Assembly: GCA_029945375.1 (NCBI GenBank)
Contig: CM057059.1
Span: 2,170,001-2,234,000, forward strand
Direction: 5' to 3'
Source: Agaricus subrufescens
Lineage: Eukaryota > Basidiomycota > Agaricomycetes > Agaricales > Agaricaceae
Length of the DNA: 64,000 nucleotides
Shown here: in pieces, positions 49,969 to 61,994 of the stretch
Layout of the letters: the number at the start of each line of letters is the position of its first letter
Numbering within the stretch: the first letter of the stretch is position 1
Program-made: the position numbers and the translations under genes
The notes under the pieces: generated by a model
The model's database searches: none
The model's input: only the letters and a program-made list of their open reading frames with translations
What the model was told of the DNA's origin: nothing

Positions 49969-51955
49969 ATGTCTGCGAGTCCTCCAAATGTCCTAGACGA
50001 TGGCGGTATACGCAGGGTCAGATCCACGGACCATGTACCACAGTCTCCCCATTCCCCCAGCAGCTTGCTTCAGATATCCATTGATCATCCACCCAGCGCC
50101 AGCACTACCCCACGACTATCTGCCACTGCTGTTAGCCCTCGTAATCAGCTAGAGAGTCACGACCAACAACGCGATTGGATAGACTCCTTCTTAGCCTTCT
50201 TTGGGCTGGGCAAGTTCGGAGTACAGAGCAGGAGGTCAACCGTGACATTAGTGTGGAACTTGACATGGTCATCTACTCAAGTACGTATTGCACTGTGTTG
50301 GCACGGTGATTATTCACTGAATTTGCGCAGATCATTGTCATTATAACGATGCTCGTACTCTCAGGAACTGTGTTCAAGAACCCCAGTTCTCCCGCGAGAT
50401 CCGAATGGCAATCATGCGATAGACCTTTGGGCATATGGGCTTCTCTGTGGATTGGAAGAGTACTGATCTCAACCACCTTGGCAAACTGGGAATACCGGAG
50501 GCAGCAGAGGGCGTAAGTCTCCAAATTAGTCTTAGGCTGTTGATCCAGCTCAAATAACTCACTTCATCGTAAAGGATTGCCAGCTACAATGAGGGAAGCC
50601 CTGTCATGATTAGAAGGGGTAATAGGCAATCTGCTATACCTCGCGCCGACAGCAGACAACTTCAACCAATCCGACAACAAGGTGTTATTGTTCCACCCGC
50701 AAATGCGTCATACACTCGGTGTGCCACGAGTTCCACTTCCATGAGTTAAAATTAATCTGTTATCAAGGCTCTCCGTTCTTTCATCGCTACTCACCTTGAG
50801 CTGGTTCCTTACTGCCCATATTCTGGAATATACATCTTTCAACACCTGTAGGCGGACTTCACCCCACTTATGGTGGCTAGTCTTTGGAATTCTCTGTATC
50901 ATGTACTTGATGGTCTTCGAAGTGGTGGTAATCGGATTCATCGTCCTGGTTATAACACCAATTATTTTCGTAGGTGTCTTCGGACTTATCGGATGATACA
51001 TCTGACAGTCTATCACAGGTCCTTTGGAACATTTTGCTCATATGCCTTGGTCGGCATCCGATCCAGAATGCTCATATAATCAAGCCAGAGATAGACAAAC
51101 TGCCCAAGCAAGTTGTCGAAAAGATCCCATTAGTGATGTATATCCCACCACCCCCAGAAGGATCGGACCTCAAACCTACTTCTCAAAAGATAATCACTTC
51201 CCCTCACACTTATCCTCCTAAAGTATCATCGAAACGGCTGAGCAAACCAAGGTTCAAATTCCTGAGACCCCGGTCCTCAAAGAGGAAACAATCTCGTCAA
51301 AATAGCACACCTCGTTTACCCGCTGATGTAGAAAAGGCTGCAGGGAATGCAGAGGCTCTATCATGGAGTGACTATTGGGAAGACAGTGAATATCCCTTTG
51401 TCATTCTCGAAGGAAACAGGGCGGCCTGTGCAATTTGTCTGTTGGACTTTGAAGAACCAAAGAGAAAATCCGGACTAGAGCATGCAGTGATCAAATTATC
51501 AGACAAAGAGACGACCGAAGAACCCGCTATCGAATCACTTGACTACGACACGAAAAAGAATGATCAAGACGAAGAGACTGCAGAAAGGCTAGAAGAAGGC
51601 GAAACAATCCAGTCGTCTCAAAATAAGTCATCACCCAAAATACGAACAAATGATTCGGACCAAGCGATCATTCGACCTTCTAGCCCGGGTATTGCTGTGG
51701 AAGATAGGGAGAGGGCAACAAATCAGACACAGCTCGAAGATGCCGGAGAAGAAGCACAGCCACTGAGATTGTTACTTTGTGGACATGTTTTTCATGTACG
51801 TGTATTCTTACGTGACATCATATCATCGTCGCTTCTAACTCTGCAAACTTCTCCAGAAAACATGCCTCGACCCCTGGTTGATTGACGTATCTGGGCGGTG
51901 TCCCGTCTGTCAACGAGCAGTGGAAATACCAGGACAGAAATCCGGGAGGACCTGA
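49969..51955 (+). CDS. membrane RING-H2 protein, probable E3 ubiquitin ligase
   Basis: ATG at 49969 (MSASPPNVLDDGGIRRVRST). The N-terminal half has several hydrophobic segments: TQIIVIITMLVLSGTVF, ASLWIGRVLISTTLANW, LSVLSSLLTLSWFLTAHILE, LWWLVFGILCIMYLMVFEVV and VIGFIVLVITPIIFV. A cytosolic basic stretch follows (KRLSKPRFKFLRPRSSKRKQ). The RING has CAIC, then CGHVFHKTC, then CPVC, the C3H2C3 pattern. The last exon (KTCLDPWLIDVSGRCPVCQR) is joined across an intron after CGHVFH. Between CAIC and CGHVFH lie 113 acidic, Ser-rich residues where ordinary RING fingers have 10-40. A ligase role is inferred from the RING; the target is unknown. Confidence 0.87.
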
Positions 51956-52307
51956 ATTCCTGGGCCTATGGTGTTCAACCTCATCGTCTACCTAATATCT
52001 GGACTGCACTCTTTTAATTGTCTGTTAAAATACTGTCTTGTACAAGTCCCAACGTCGTTCGTTTCACGCACCGCCTCTCCGTTAATATGATTTCTTGTAC
52101 TGCTTTCGTGTAGATACGTTTATTTCGTTACTGTATCCATAATTCACGCGAATCTCAAATCGACAGGATTAGAGAGGAGGCTTTATTGCGGTATTGATCA
52201 GTGTTTTCAAACCCCCGACACCAGGTCTGCCGTGGCAAGGGTGGGAAACGCGATGTAGACCCTTGCCATCGCCTACGAGGCTACGTTTTGACCTCCCATC
52301 TGCCAGC
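51956..52307. other. intergenic, promoter of ferrochelatase
   Basis: 352 bases between two plus-strand genes. No exon seen. Confidence 0.5.
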
Positions 52308-53745
52308 ATGGTACTTTCCAAACTACCCAATGTCTTGCATGTTCTGAAGCGATCCGTGTCATCTCTTCACCGCTCTCCGGCTGGGGGAAAGAGGTTCATC
52401 ACTTTCCTTTGCTTTTGGATGTCTTGCAATACTTACGTAGCCATAGTCCAACAGGTACGCTTGCTTTTCGGCACCTTTACAAGGTCTAAACATGGTTTCT
52501 CCCGACAGCTCTCGTCATGTTAAACATGGGAGGGCCGTCAACTGTAAGCGTGGATGCACACATTTGTTGCGAATTTAATGACAAATTCGTGACAGGTCGC
52601 GGAAACTAAGGATTTCCTCACCAACCTATTCTCAGACGGCGACCTGATCCCTCTGCCTTTCCAAAGTACACTTGCACCGCTCATTGCCCGCCGGAGAACG
52701 CCTCAGATCGAGAAACAGTATGAGGACATTGGCGGAGGTTCTCCCATCCTGCGTTATACTCAACTCCAGGGTGACGCAATGGCTAAGCTTCTCGATGAGT
52801 TGCACCCTGATACCGCGCCTCATAAAGCCTATGTCGCTTTCCGATATGCTCGGCCACTCACGGACCAAACTGCTCGGGAGCTCAAGGCTGATGGTGTTAA
52901 ACGCGCAGTAGCGTTTACCCAATACCCTCAATATAGTTGCAGCACCACAGGAAGTAGTCTCAATGAATTGTACAGAAAAGGGAAAGCAGGAGAGATGGGT
53001 GACATCGAATGGAGCGTTATTGACCGTTGGGGGACTCATCCGGGATTCATTGAAGTATGCCACGTGTCAGGCCCATTACTTTCTCGGACTTGCTAATTCA
53101 AGGGTCGTTTTTAGGCTGTGGCGCAGAATATCGAAGCTGCACTTGCAAAGTTTCCTGAAGCAACGCGGTCGGAAACCGTACTGTTATTTTCAGCTCATTC
53201 TTTGCCTATGTCGGTGGTAAACCGAGGAGATCCGTATATATTGGAAGTCTCCGCATCGGTGGCTGCCGTCATGCAGCGCCTGGGTCACTCTAATCCTTAC
53301 CGTTTAGTGTGGCAATCTCAGGTTGGCCCATCTGCGTGGATGGGAATGTCCACCGTCGAGGCAGTCAAGGGTTTAGCTCGTCTTGGCAAGAAGCAAGTGG
53401 TCATGGTACCAATAGCATTCACTAGTGACCATATCGAGACTTTGTATGAACTTGACCTCGAATATGTAAAAGAGGCTAGAGAGGTCCGTGGTCTTCTTAA
53501 TCAATGCTACCCTATGCTTACACTTTGACGCAAAACCTTAGCTTGGAATGGAGGCCTACAGAGCAGAATCTCTTAACGACTCTCCTGTATTCATTCGTGC
53601 GCTCGCCGATATTGCTGCACAGCACCTGCAAGAATATGGTGCAGGAAAAGGTCCCACGAGCACTCAAATGCTGCTCCGATGTCCCGGATGTCAGTTTGCG
53701 ACATGTGGCCAACAAAAGAATTGGTTTGCACATGGCGGACGCTAG
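52308..53745 (+). CDS. HEM15: ferrochelatase
   Basis: Inserts Fe2+ into protoporphyrin IX in the mitochondrial matrix, the last step of haem synthesis. ATG at 52308 ([20 protein letters not shown]) gives a presequence. Then [101 protein letters not shown] (catalytic His), [20 protein letters not shown] and [20 protein letters not shown]. The last exon has [20 protein letters not shown]. The C-terminus [19 protein letters not shown] carries three Cys, matching the [2Fe-2S] ligand region found in animal and Schizosaccharomyces enzymes and absent in budding yeast. The haem product also serves the P450 in this window. Confidence 0.95.
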
Positions 53746-53937
53746 GCCGCCTTCTAAATAGATGTTAACACTATGTATTTAGTTTAAAGTCTAATTATGG
53801 TCGACGTTCGTGGTACCGAGGACGGGGAGTGTACCTTGCGAGGAAGGGAGATTGTCGACCCGCGGTGTGGAGGAGTGCCCGATATGGGTGGCTGTCAGTC
53901 TATAAAGTGCCGCTCCGTTATAGCTGCCACCGCCATC

Positions 53938-55842
53938 ATGCCTCTTTCAACCATCGTCTCGTCCCCAGGCAAAGTCCTCCTCACAGGTGGCTACCTCGTG
54001 CTTGACCCTGCCTACTCTGGCACTGTCGTCTCTGCCTCCTCTCGCTTTTATACCGTCGTACGAGATGATCCTGCCGTCGGCCCGGGCAATATCCGCGTTC
54101 GATCACCCCAGTTCAAGGATGCGATCTGGAACTTTGTGGTCAACATCAATTCCGACAGCGTCGTCGAACCCAACTCAAACAAGTGCGTAATTCGGCGATA
54201 GATCCGTAGGGTGTATTGGAAGGAAGTATTCTGCAGCGCTACTAAGAACAAATTTGTGCAACTTGCATTGGAGAAGACGATCAGGTTAGCTCTTGAAGTG
54301 AAAGAGAAAGCTATCATACAAGAGGTGCTTTCACGCGGTATTGATATCGTTATCGTCGGAGACAATGATTTCTATTCCCAGCGCGCAACGGTAAACAATT
54401 CATTTCCCGTTGTTACAGCACTATCTTTCTGATCGGGGTCTAGCTTGCATCATTGAGCCTATCAAGGACGTTGGAGTCTTTAAAAAAGCTCAAACCCTTC
54501 AACAAGACTGGCATCGCACTATCGGATGTACATAAAACCGGCTTGGGGTCATCTGCAGCGCTCATCACATCACTCGTGTCTGCTCTTCTTGTCCATCTTT
54601 CCGTTCTCCCGGAGTCGGCCTTTTCGGAAGATATGAAACACGATGATGCTACAAAGGCGGAGGTCCAGGGGAAAGTCCTCGCTCATAATCTTGCACAATA
54701 CGTGCATTGTCTTGCTCAAGGAAAAGTTGGAAGTGGATTCGACGTTTCCGCTGCAGTCTTTGGGACACATCTCTATACAAGGTTCGACCCGATGGTTCTT
54801 CAACAGCTTATGGATGATTCCATGGTGCGCGTTTAATCTCATCGGGCTATCGGATGTTCTAATACTTTGGTATCTGCTTCACCAGTCTCAGGCACTTCAC
54901 CCAGTTCTTTCTCCGTCCAATCCCTCGTGGAATCACAATGTCGAGCCGTTCAGACTTCCACCACTGACCCGACTCATGTTGGCCGATGTAGACGCCGGGA
55001 GTGACACACCATCACTCGTCGGCAATGTTCTCCGGTGGAGAAAAGAAAACTTAGTCGAAGGTGAGGATTGTAAACCGTTTCGTTCTCAGAATCTATGTTG
55101 ACAAGTGTCACTAGCTAATATTTTGTGGCGAGAGATCGATCAATTGAACCAGTCTTTTGCACAAACGCTGTTCCATATCTCGAAACTTCATGACCAAGAT
55201 ACTGTTAACTATGGTACGGCTGTGAAGTATATTTCTTCCCTTCAGCCTGTTCAAGTGAGTAACTTTGGCTACCATGCTCTTGGATTATCCTCTGATATAC
55301 CACACGTAGTGGGCAGCCAACCCATGGCAGCCAGAGGAAGAAATCCCTATCGTCGAAGCCTTCTACGAAGCACACCGTATATCACAGGCACGTTCACTAC
55401 TCCCACTCACATCCTCTTCACATTCCTGATACGTATGATCACCTAGGATATCAGGGAGAAAATGCGAAAAATGGGTCACCTCGCCGGTGTTCCGATAGAA
55501 CCACCTGAGCAAACCAAACTCCTCAATACGTGCGTGTCGCAAGCCGGTGTAATCGGAGGTGGAGTGCCCGGAGGTACGTCGTTTTCTCCGGTCCCGGTCC
55601 GTCACTAAAAACAGGCGCACTATAAACCAGCTGGAGGGTACGATGCAATCTGGTTACTGGTTTGTGATCCAATCGATTCCTCTCCAGATCAACATCCGAC
55701 GGAACGTGTTGAATACGTATGGAGTAACTACAAAGACTTGGACGTATCTCCTCTCTCGACCTCGGAGAGCACGGTCAGTGGGAGTCGGTTGGAAACACTC
55801 GAGGATGTGCCGGGATTGAAAGAAGCGGTCTCGATCGAATGA
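53938..55842 (+). CDS. ERG8: phosphomevalonate kinase
   Basis: GHMP-family kinase that turns mevalonate-5-phosphate into the diphosphate, in the isoprenoid and ergosterol pathway. ATG at 53938 (MPLSTIVSSPGKVLLTGGYL) fits other family members; an in-frame ATG at 53797 exists but reads unconvincing sequence. Family motifs: SPGKVLLTGGYLVLDPAYSG, NFVVNINSD, GIDIVIVGDNDFYSQR, the GHMP ATP loop KTGLGSSAALITSLVSALLV, HCLAQGKVGSGFDVSAAVFG, LMLADVDAGSDTPSLVGNVL, and near the end AGVIGGGVPGAGGYDAIWLL. It closes LETLEDVPGLKEAVSIE. All GHMP motifs are intact. Introns are short, and a TATA-like TATAAAG (53901-53907) lies 31 bp upstream of the ATG, close for a core promoter. Confidence 0.94.
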
Positions 55843-56008
55843 AGAGTTTTACCCATCGTCTTCTAATCTCTTCTTGCTTTGGTCACAAGATACCCTCGCT
55901 TTCTTTGTCGCTTCGTCCAATAGATATATATAGTTTCCTAATGTATGCACATTTTTACGATTGCTCCAATGGTCCTGATACTCCGTAGGTCCATCATAGA
56001 TAACTGTT

Positions 56009-58143
56009 CTATACACATATTTTTGCAGCTCCCTCCGTCGTCCACGACTTTCCTAGGGCAAGCACCAACGAAATAACCATAACAACGATGCCGAAAATCA
56101 TACATGCAAGGGCCGGTAGCTTAGTTCGGTGATGCCACGGCAGGTTTCTAGCAGTGAGTTTGTAGTAGCACGCGGCGGGGAAGATAAATGCAAGTGCGGT
56201 GGCAGAAACGCCGCCAGTTATTTCGAGCATAACTCCGAGATCGCATGTTACCAGGGATACTGAAACAAATGTCATGAGGGTTGGGACACGCCACATTCAG
56301 GAAAAAAAGGAACTAACCGAACATAGAAGAGAAGAGAATCACGGTTGTGAAAAAGACATGGCGTTGCATGTTGAAGGTCTCGTGCGAAAAAAAGAATTGC
56401 TCGACAACCTAGAGCGGGCATTAGCAATGCTTTAACTTTTAGCATGAGAAAGTGTGTTTACCTCTCTACAAACAAAGAGCTCTAGCGGTAATGTGGTGAA
56501 CATGTTCATACCAAAGGCGAACCGTGCGATGTTGATGAAAAGGTCATCCTAGATGCACATCCTGCTAAGACTTATTAACTAGAGTGGAAAAATAATTACG
56601 TACCTTGGGGAAATTATTCAAGATATTGCCTTCCGTTTTGTCGGTAAACACGAGGTAACCAGCAATCGCAAGGACAACACAAGATAAGAATGAAATCAAA
56701 GTCGAAATGTGCGTTACTTTTGCGAATCGATCGAGAGTGGGAGTGCGCAGACTTCCATATATTAGCAATGAATTATGATGGCAGACTTGTCGAACGTCAG
56801 TAGGTGTACTTTATATGACTTTGCCTTTGAACTGCTGACTCACCGAAAGCAAAACTTATGACACCAATCGCTTGAAAAATGCCGGGGCCGACTATGGCCC
56901 ATCTCTGCGATGGATCGCCCTTGAGTCCTGAAGGCACCTTCGGACCTTGGGCAACGACGGAGATGACGATGATGAACATGCCAATCAAAGCAAGACCAGA
57001 TGCGCGGGCGAGTTTATGGATATCGCGGTAGAGTGAAAGAGGGTACGAAATGCATGTTGTACAGAGAGCAATAACAAACTGACGATTGGTGAGGAGCTTG
57101 AGAACGGGTATGGATGCGAGACGAGGGAATATATACCGCATGAGCTGCGGGAGGGTATCACCAATAATGATGCCGAAAGCGCACATGCCTAAAAGGGATG
57201 TGAGATTGGTACAAATTGGAAAGGAGAAGATGTGTACCTCCGAACGCGAACGAAAATTGGAAGAAAGAGACAGCTGCTCGTCCACTGGAGCCGAAACAGT
57301 GACTCATTATGTCAATATATGAGTGACTACCACTCAGTTTTGCTGATACGATGATTAGACGAATAGTCCAATCAGTGACCACACAGAGTGCCGTAAGTAG
57401 TAGTACGCCAGTAAAAAACCCAGCTTGACGGAAAGCATACGGTAGCCCTGGAGGGGTACCACGTCAATGGAGCCCACCAAACACAGATGAATGCCTCACC
57501 AATGATGCCTATGGAAGTGTCAGGATCGAGCTGGCATTATTTTGGTACGTGCTTACCTGCACCGAGAATGGAATTGGCCATATTAGCTATTGAATTGGTC
57601 AATCCACCTCCTGCAGTCCGCTTGGCAGCGATTTCCTCTAAATTCAGCGCATCATCAACAGTGGTAGCGTGGCCGTTCAACGATGATGACGAAAGAGGTA
57701 TCGAAGAATCGAGACTGCGACGGGCAGTGGCGGAATCGAGGAGGCCGACGAGAAGAGGCACAGACTGGCCTCCATCGTGTCTCCCTAGTCTTTCATCGTC
57801 TATGTCGTCTGAATCCAGCTCATATTCTGCAACGTGGGTGTGTCAGAAGTCGAAGCTTTTCGCCATCAAAAGTATTCTTACCTGCTTCACGGCTGGCCTG
57901 GGTGGATCTGAGGGGCGGGGCGATGACATGGACAGAGTCCTCGAAGCGGACGGTATGCCCTCTGAGACGCGAGTTCGTTTCGGCGTCTTTGTCTACGGCG
58001 GCGTTCAGACCGAAGTCACGGTCGTCCGTAGAGAAAAGGGTTTCGACGGTTTCCGGGGAGCGAGAGCGGGCGCGGAGAAGGGGCTGGGCAGACTGGTGGC
58101 CTTGGGACGAAGGCGGTCTGTGGTTGGAGGATTGAAGGAACAT
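56009..58143 (-). CDS. vacuolar AVT-type amino-acid transporter
   Basis: Member of the amino-acid/auxin permease family (AVT, SLC32/36/38 group), probably exporting or importing neutral amino acids at the vacuole. ATG at 58143 (MFLQSSNHRPPSSQGHQSAQ). A long cytosolic tail precedes the transporter core: GGGLTNSIANMANSILGAG-IIGLPYAFRQAGFF, VVTDWTIRLIIVSAKLSG, FFQFSFAFGGMCAFGIIIGD, ALCTTCISYPLSLYRDIHKL, GIFQAIGVISFAFVCHHNSL, LIYGSLRTPTLDRFAKVTHI, ISFLSCVVLAIAGYLVFTD, then INIARFAFGMNMFTTLPLEL and ITGGVSATALAFIFPAACYY. About eleven membrane segments. The VCHHNSLLIYGSLRTPT motif is a hallmark of AVT5/6-like fungal proteins. Divergent from the PL14 gene, 117 bp apart. Confidence 0.92.
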
Positions 58144-58260
58144 GGGGGGAGGCGCATTAGCTCGTGTGACGAGACTAGTGGAAGGCGGTGCTCGACACTT
58201 TCTCTCATCTGAATCTCCCACATCCACCCCGGGCTGGCCCCGCTCTCAGTCGACTTCACG

Positions 58261-59580
58261 ATGTCTCCCCCTCGCCTCTCCCTTGCCGCGCCCTTTTTTC
58301 TCCTCTTTTGCTCCTCGGTCCACGCCCAAACCATGGCATCCGCCCTGGCCTCGCAGTACGGCCTCGCCACATCCACCGTCTTCCCATTCCCTACCTCCAC
58401 CCTTGCCTCGACCGATGCTGCCAATCTCATAACCTCCCAGTGGTCTCTTGGCCAGGGTCACATCCAGGACGGCGGCGCCGAAATAGCCTTCGTGCAAGAT
58501 CCATTTCCAAACAGCGTCCCCATCGGCTCTCCTGCAGACAGTCCGAGCAACGGGAACTCTTCAGTCCTCCAAGTCACTTATCCACAAGGTTCATTTTCTC
58601 ATGATACGGGGGGAGCACAATGGATCAATCTGTGGAACACTACTGATGGTTCCTCCTTTGACTCAATGCTGCTTTCATATGAACTGGCCTTTGACTCGTC
58701 CTTTGACTGGGTAAAAGGTGGGAAACTGCCCGGTCTACGAGGGGGCCTGGAAGGAACTGGATGCAGTGGCGGAGATAATGCCCCAACCGGCAAGGATTGC
58801 TTTAGCTCTCGGTTAATGTGGCGAAAGAACGGTGAAGGAGAAGGTATTTTCGCAGTCTATGGCCGCAGCGATCCAATAATTGATTCGTGCCGCAGTCTAC
58901 GCCTATATTCCCTCGCCCAACAACCTCTGCAAGAACAAGGACGTCATATGTAATAGCGACTTTGGAATCAGCTTGCAACGAGGCGTCTTCAGCTTCCTTA
59001 GCGGACAGTTCGTGTCAATGTGATTGCGTTGCATTCACTTGATTGATTGAATATCTAGGTGGCTCCGAGTGACTATGCTCGTCCGGATGAATAACCCTCC
59101 CAATGTCGCAAATGGAGAGATCCAGGTCTAGTACGTCTGTTCGTCGGCACAAACATTGATGTGCATCAGTAACATTGTCTAGTTACAATGACAGGCCTGC
59201 CATATCGCAAAGTGGATTGCAACTCAGATCTGTCGACACGCTCCATATCAATGGTCTCTTTTTCTCGTAAGTTGCATCATCCTCCCCATTCACAATAGAC
59301 TCTGAACGGACCCGCGCACTCCAGGACGTTCTTTGGAGGTAATTATTACGTTATATGCACTTACTATCCTCCTTATGACCCTCTTTACCTAGGTTCTGAC
59401 AAATCCTGGGCCACCCCAGAAACACAACACACATATTACCGCAACTTTGCGTTGTGGGGTAGCTCTGCACCGTCAAATCTCACAGGAGATACCGTCAAGA
59501 GCGCCGCATGCCTAACCACAGCCGCCCATACGGTATATCTTACATTAATCTGCATGGGAATTGGCATGTTGCTTTTCTGA
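58261..59580 (+). CDS. secreted PL14-like polysaccharide lyase domain protein
   Basis: ATG at 58261 with signal peptide (MSPPRLSLAAPFFLLFCSSV, then HAQ). Mature part: SALASQYGLATSTVFPFPTS, ITSQWSLGQGHIQDGGAEIA, VLQVTYPQGSFSHDTGGAQW, LLSYELAFDSSFDWVKGGKL, PGLRGGLEGTGCSGG, SSRLMWRKNGEGEVYAYIPS, VICNSDFGISLQRGVFSFLS, QWLRVTMLVRMNNPPNVANG, VYYNDRPAISQSGLQLRS and FFSTFFGGSDKSWATPETQH. This matches the family 14 polysaccharide-lyase-like beta-jelly-roll found in many fungi, usually called alginate-lyase-like; the true substrate in fungi is unclear. The C-terminus (AHTVYLTLICMGIGMLLF) is hydrophobic and may be a GPI-anchor signal. Introns interrupt the frame near 58850, 59010, 59130 and 59270. Confidence 0.88.
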
Positions 59581-59822
59581 GCGTTTTCTTCATGGACTTG
59601 GAATATTTCTTGCACGCCGATAATCTAGATTTGTATTTATTCCACGGACGTCAAACGATTATTCTGCTTTATAATTACTGGCTGAGCGGATGAATCATGA
59701 TGAGATGACGGTCACGCCGCCCAGTCTGATCGCAATTGCATAGCACTGACTAATGCAATCCTCTATGCCTTTACTCTGTCCCTTCAGCTGCAGCTGCATA
59801 ACTCCATAGCCCGGCGGTGAAT

Positions 59823-61782
59823 ATGGCGTTCTCCGGTGCTCTGGTGCGCATCTGCTTGCTCAAACTATGCGGAGCCTGAACTGATCATCTGCAATACCAG
59901 ACTTTAACGGATCTCAACGATTTTATCACCCCTTCTCAAGCATGCATTAAACCTGTCGAGCAAACGAACAAACCCGCCAAACAGGAGAAAGATATTGGAG
60001 CCGCGGCTGTGGGTGTCAACCCCAGCTCGGTTATACTTGATCACTGACGAGTTTCCAGACTGAGATTCATATAGATGAAAGCGGGTCATATTACGAGGTC
60101 GCCCAAAGCGGGGAAAACGTCGCGGGACGGAAACTAGAGCAAGCACAGATAAGCTTGAATGATTGTCTGGCATGTAGGTGCGATCAACATGTCTTTCTTC
60201 CTTGGTATATCGCCCTGCTAACGGACGTTCAGCGGATGTATAACTTCCGCAGAATCAGTGCTCATAACTCTTCAATCTCACGCCGAAGTCCTATCCGTGT
60301 TGTCTAACGAATCCGACGAACGAATTCCAATCATATCTATCGCTCCTCAAAGTCTGGCGTCACTCGCAGCTGCATACTCTCAACCACCTCACGATGGTGA
60401 TCCGTTGACGCCTCGGGAAATCTTTCACCGCATACGATCGTTCTGCACTTCGATTCTCGGGTTTGCATATGTCTTTGACACAAATTTTGCTCGGCATATT
60501 GCATTAAAGGAGCATGTTAAGGAGTTTATTGAACGACGAGAGCAACACCTTGAATCACCTTCCGAGACGTTGCCCATGCTTGCGAGTGCTTGTCCTGGAT
60601 GGATATGCTATGCAGAGAAAGCGCATGCCGAAATGCTACCTTTTATTGCTCGGACGAAAAGTCCGCAGCAAGTTATGGGAACATTAGTGAAGAAATGGAT
60701 AAGTAAGAAATTGGGTAAACAGTACGTCCTTTCCTCTTGCCTTCTAGCCGAGTGGGTTCGTTGAACCCACCTGTAGGCCGAACGAGATATATCACGTCTC
60801 GGTTATGCCATGCTATGACAAAAAGCTCGAAGCATCGCGGCAAGACTTCTTCGATGACATCTTCCAAACAAGGGACGTGGATTGTGTCGTCACGACCGGC
60901 GAATTGGAACTGATGATGAAAGAATTCGGGTGGGACCTTGAGACAGGTTCACTATCCCCGTCGGCCCCGAAGCCGACGCTAGTGAAGGACCTTACGCACA
61001 CAAAACATCATCCAGACATTGACCTCCCGGAACTCGTGACACACCCAGGAACGTCGTCGGGATCGTACCTCCATTCAATTCTACATCATATCATTGAGAC
61101 ATCGCCGGTGCCTCTGACGCTCAGTGTCAAGGCGGTACGTAACTCGGATTATGAAGAGTATTTGCTTCGCGAATCAGTGCCTAGCGACGGAATGGGGAAG
61201 GTGGTATTCAAGGGCGCCAAGTGCTATGGATTTAGAAATCTTCAGAATGTGGTGAGGAAAATAGGTAGAGAGCGAGGAGTGAGAGTCGGGTCTGGTGCCG
61301 CAGGCCGGTTGAGCGCCTCTGGTGGTGCTGGAACGGGAAGAGGCGTACGGAGATTGCGGGCAGCAAGAAAAGGCCAAGGTATAGAGAATGGTGCTTCGGC
61401 CGGTGATAGTGGGGAGAGGAAGTTTGATTATATCGAAGTGATGGCTTGTCCGGGTGGATGCGTCAATGGCGGAGGTCAGTTGAAGCCCCCCGGCGGAGCC
61501 TCACTTGACGCAGAAGGATATCAGAGGGATGGGGATGGGGATGGGAGTGGTATACCAGGTGCGAGTGCCAAATGGGGTGATAAAGGATGGACTAAAAAGG
61601 TTGAGGAGGCATATTGGAGAAACACGGGACACGTTGATGAGGAGAAGATAGCGGATCAGGTGGCTGATGGGATTATAGAAGAGCTTTGGGAAGCATGTGG
61701 AGACGGTGAGAAGAAGGGGTTATTCAGGACGGAATATCGGGCAGTAGAAAGTGATGTCATCGGGCTTGCCGTCAAGTGGTAA
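59823..61782 (+). CDS. NAR1: cytosolic Fe-S assembly protein Nar1
   Basis: Hydrogenase-like protein of the cytosolic iron-sulfur assembly targeting step. ATG at 59823 (MAFSGAL, exon 1), then TLTDLNDFITPSQACIKPVE with the first cluster Cys. Further ligands: NDCLAC-GCITSAE (split by an intron after CLAC), SACPGWICYAEKAHAEMLPF, VMPCYDKKLEASRQDFFDDI, and VMACPGGCVNGGGQLKPPGG. The C-terminus ends IEELWEACGDGEKKGL and VIGLAVKW, stop 61780-61782. A Gly/Arg-rich insert (ASGGAGTGRGVRRLRAARKG) interrupts the large-subunit fold before the last Cys motif. All eight expected Cys are present. Needed for nuclear and cytosolic Fe-S enzymes. Confidence 0.95.
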
Positions 61783-61994
61783 CGCGCGTAATTATGCGAC
61801 TGGCTATTAAGAATGTTATTATCTAGATATGGCTACCTACATAGATATATGGGTGAAATACAAGTCGATGGTTGAGACAACGGCCCGCGGGGTCGAAGGA
61901 AATAACAAGTCGATCGACGATGGTGGTGGTACAGTGACTGCAAAATAGAGGATGCTATTAGTATATCGGTGTGGCGTTATGCGCGAGACGATGG

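Noticed and set aside
57487..58212. 241-residue plus-strand open frame
   Set aside because: Antisense to the N-terminal exons of the AVT transporter, no independent motif.
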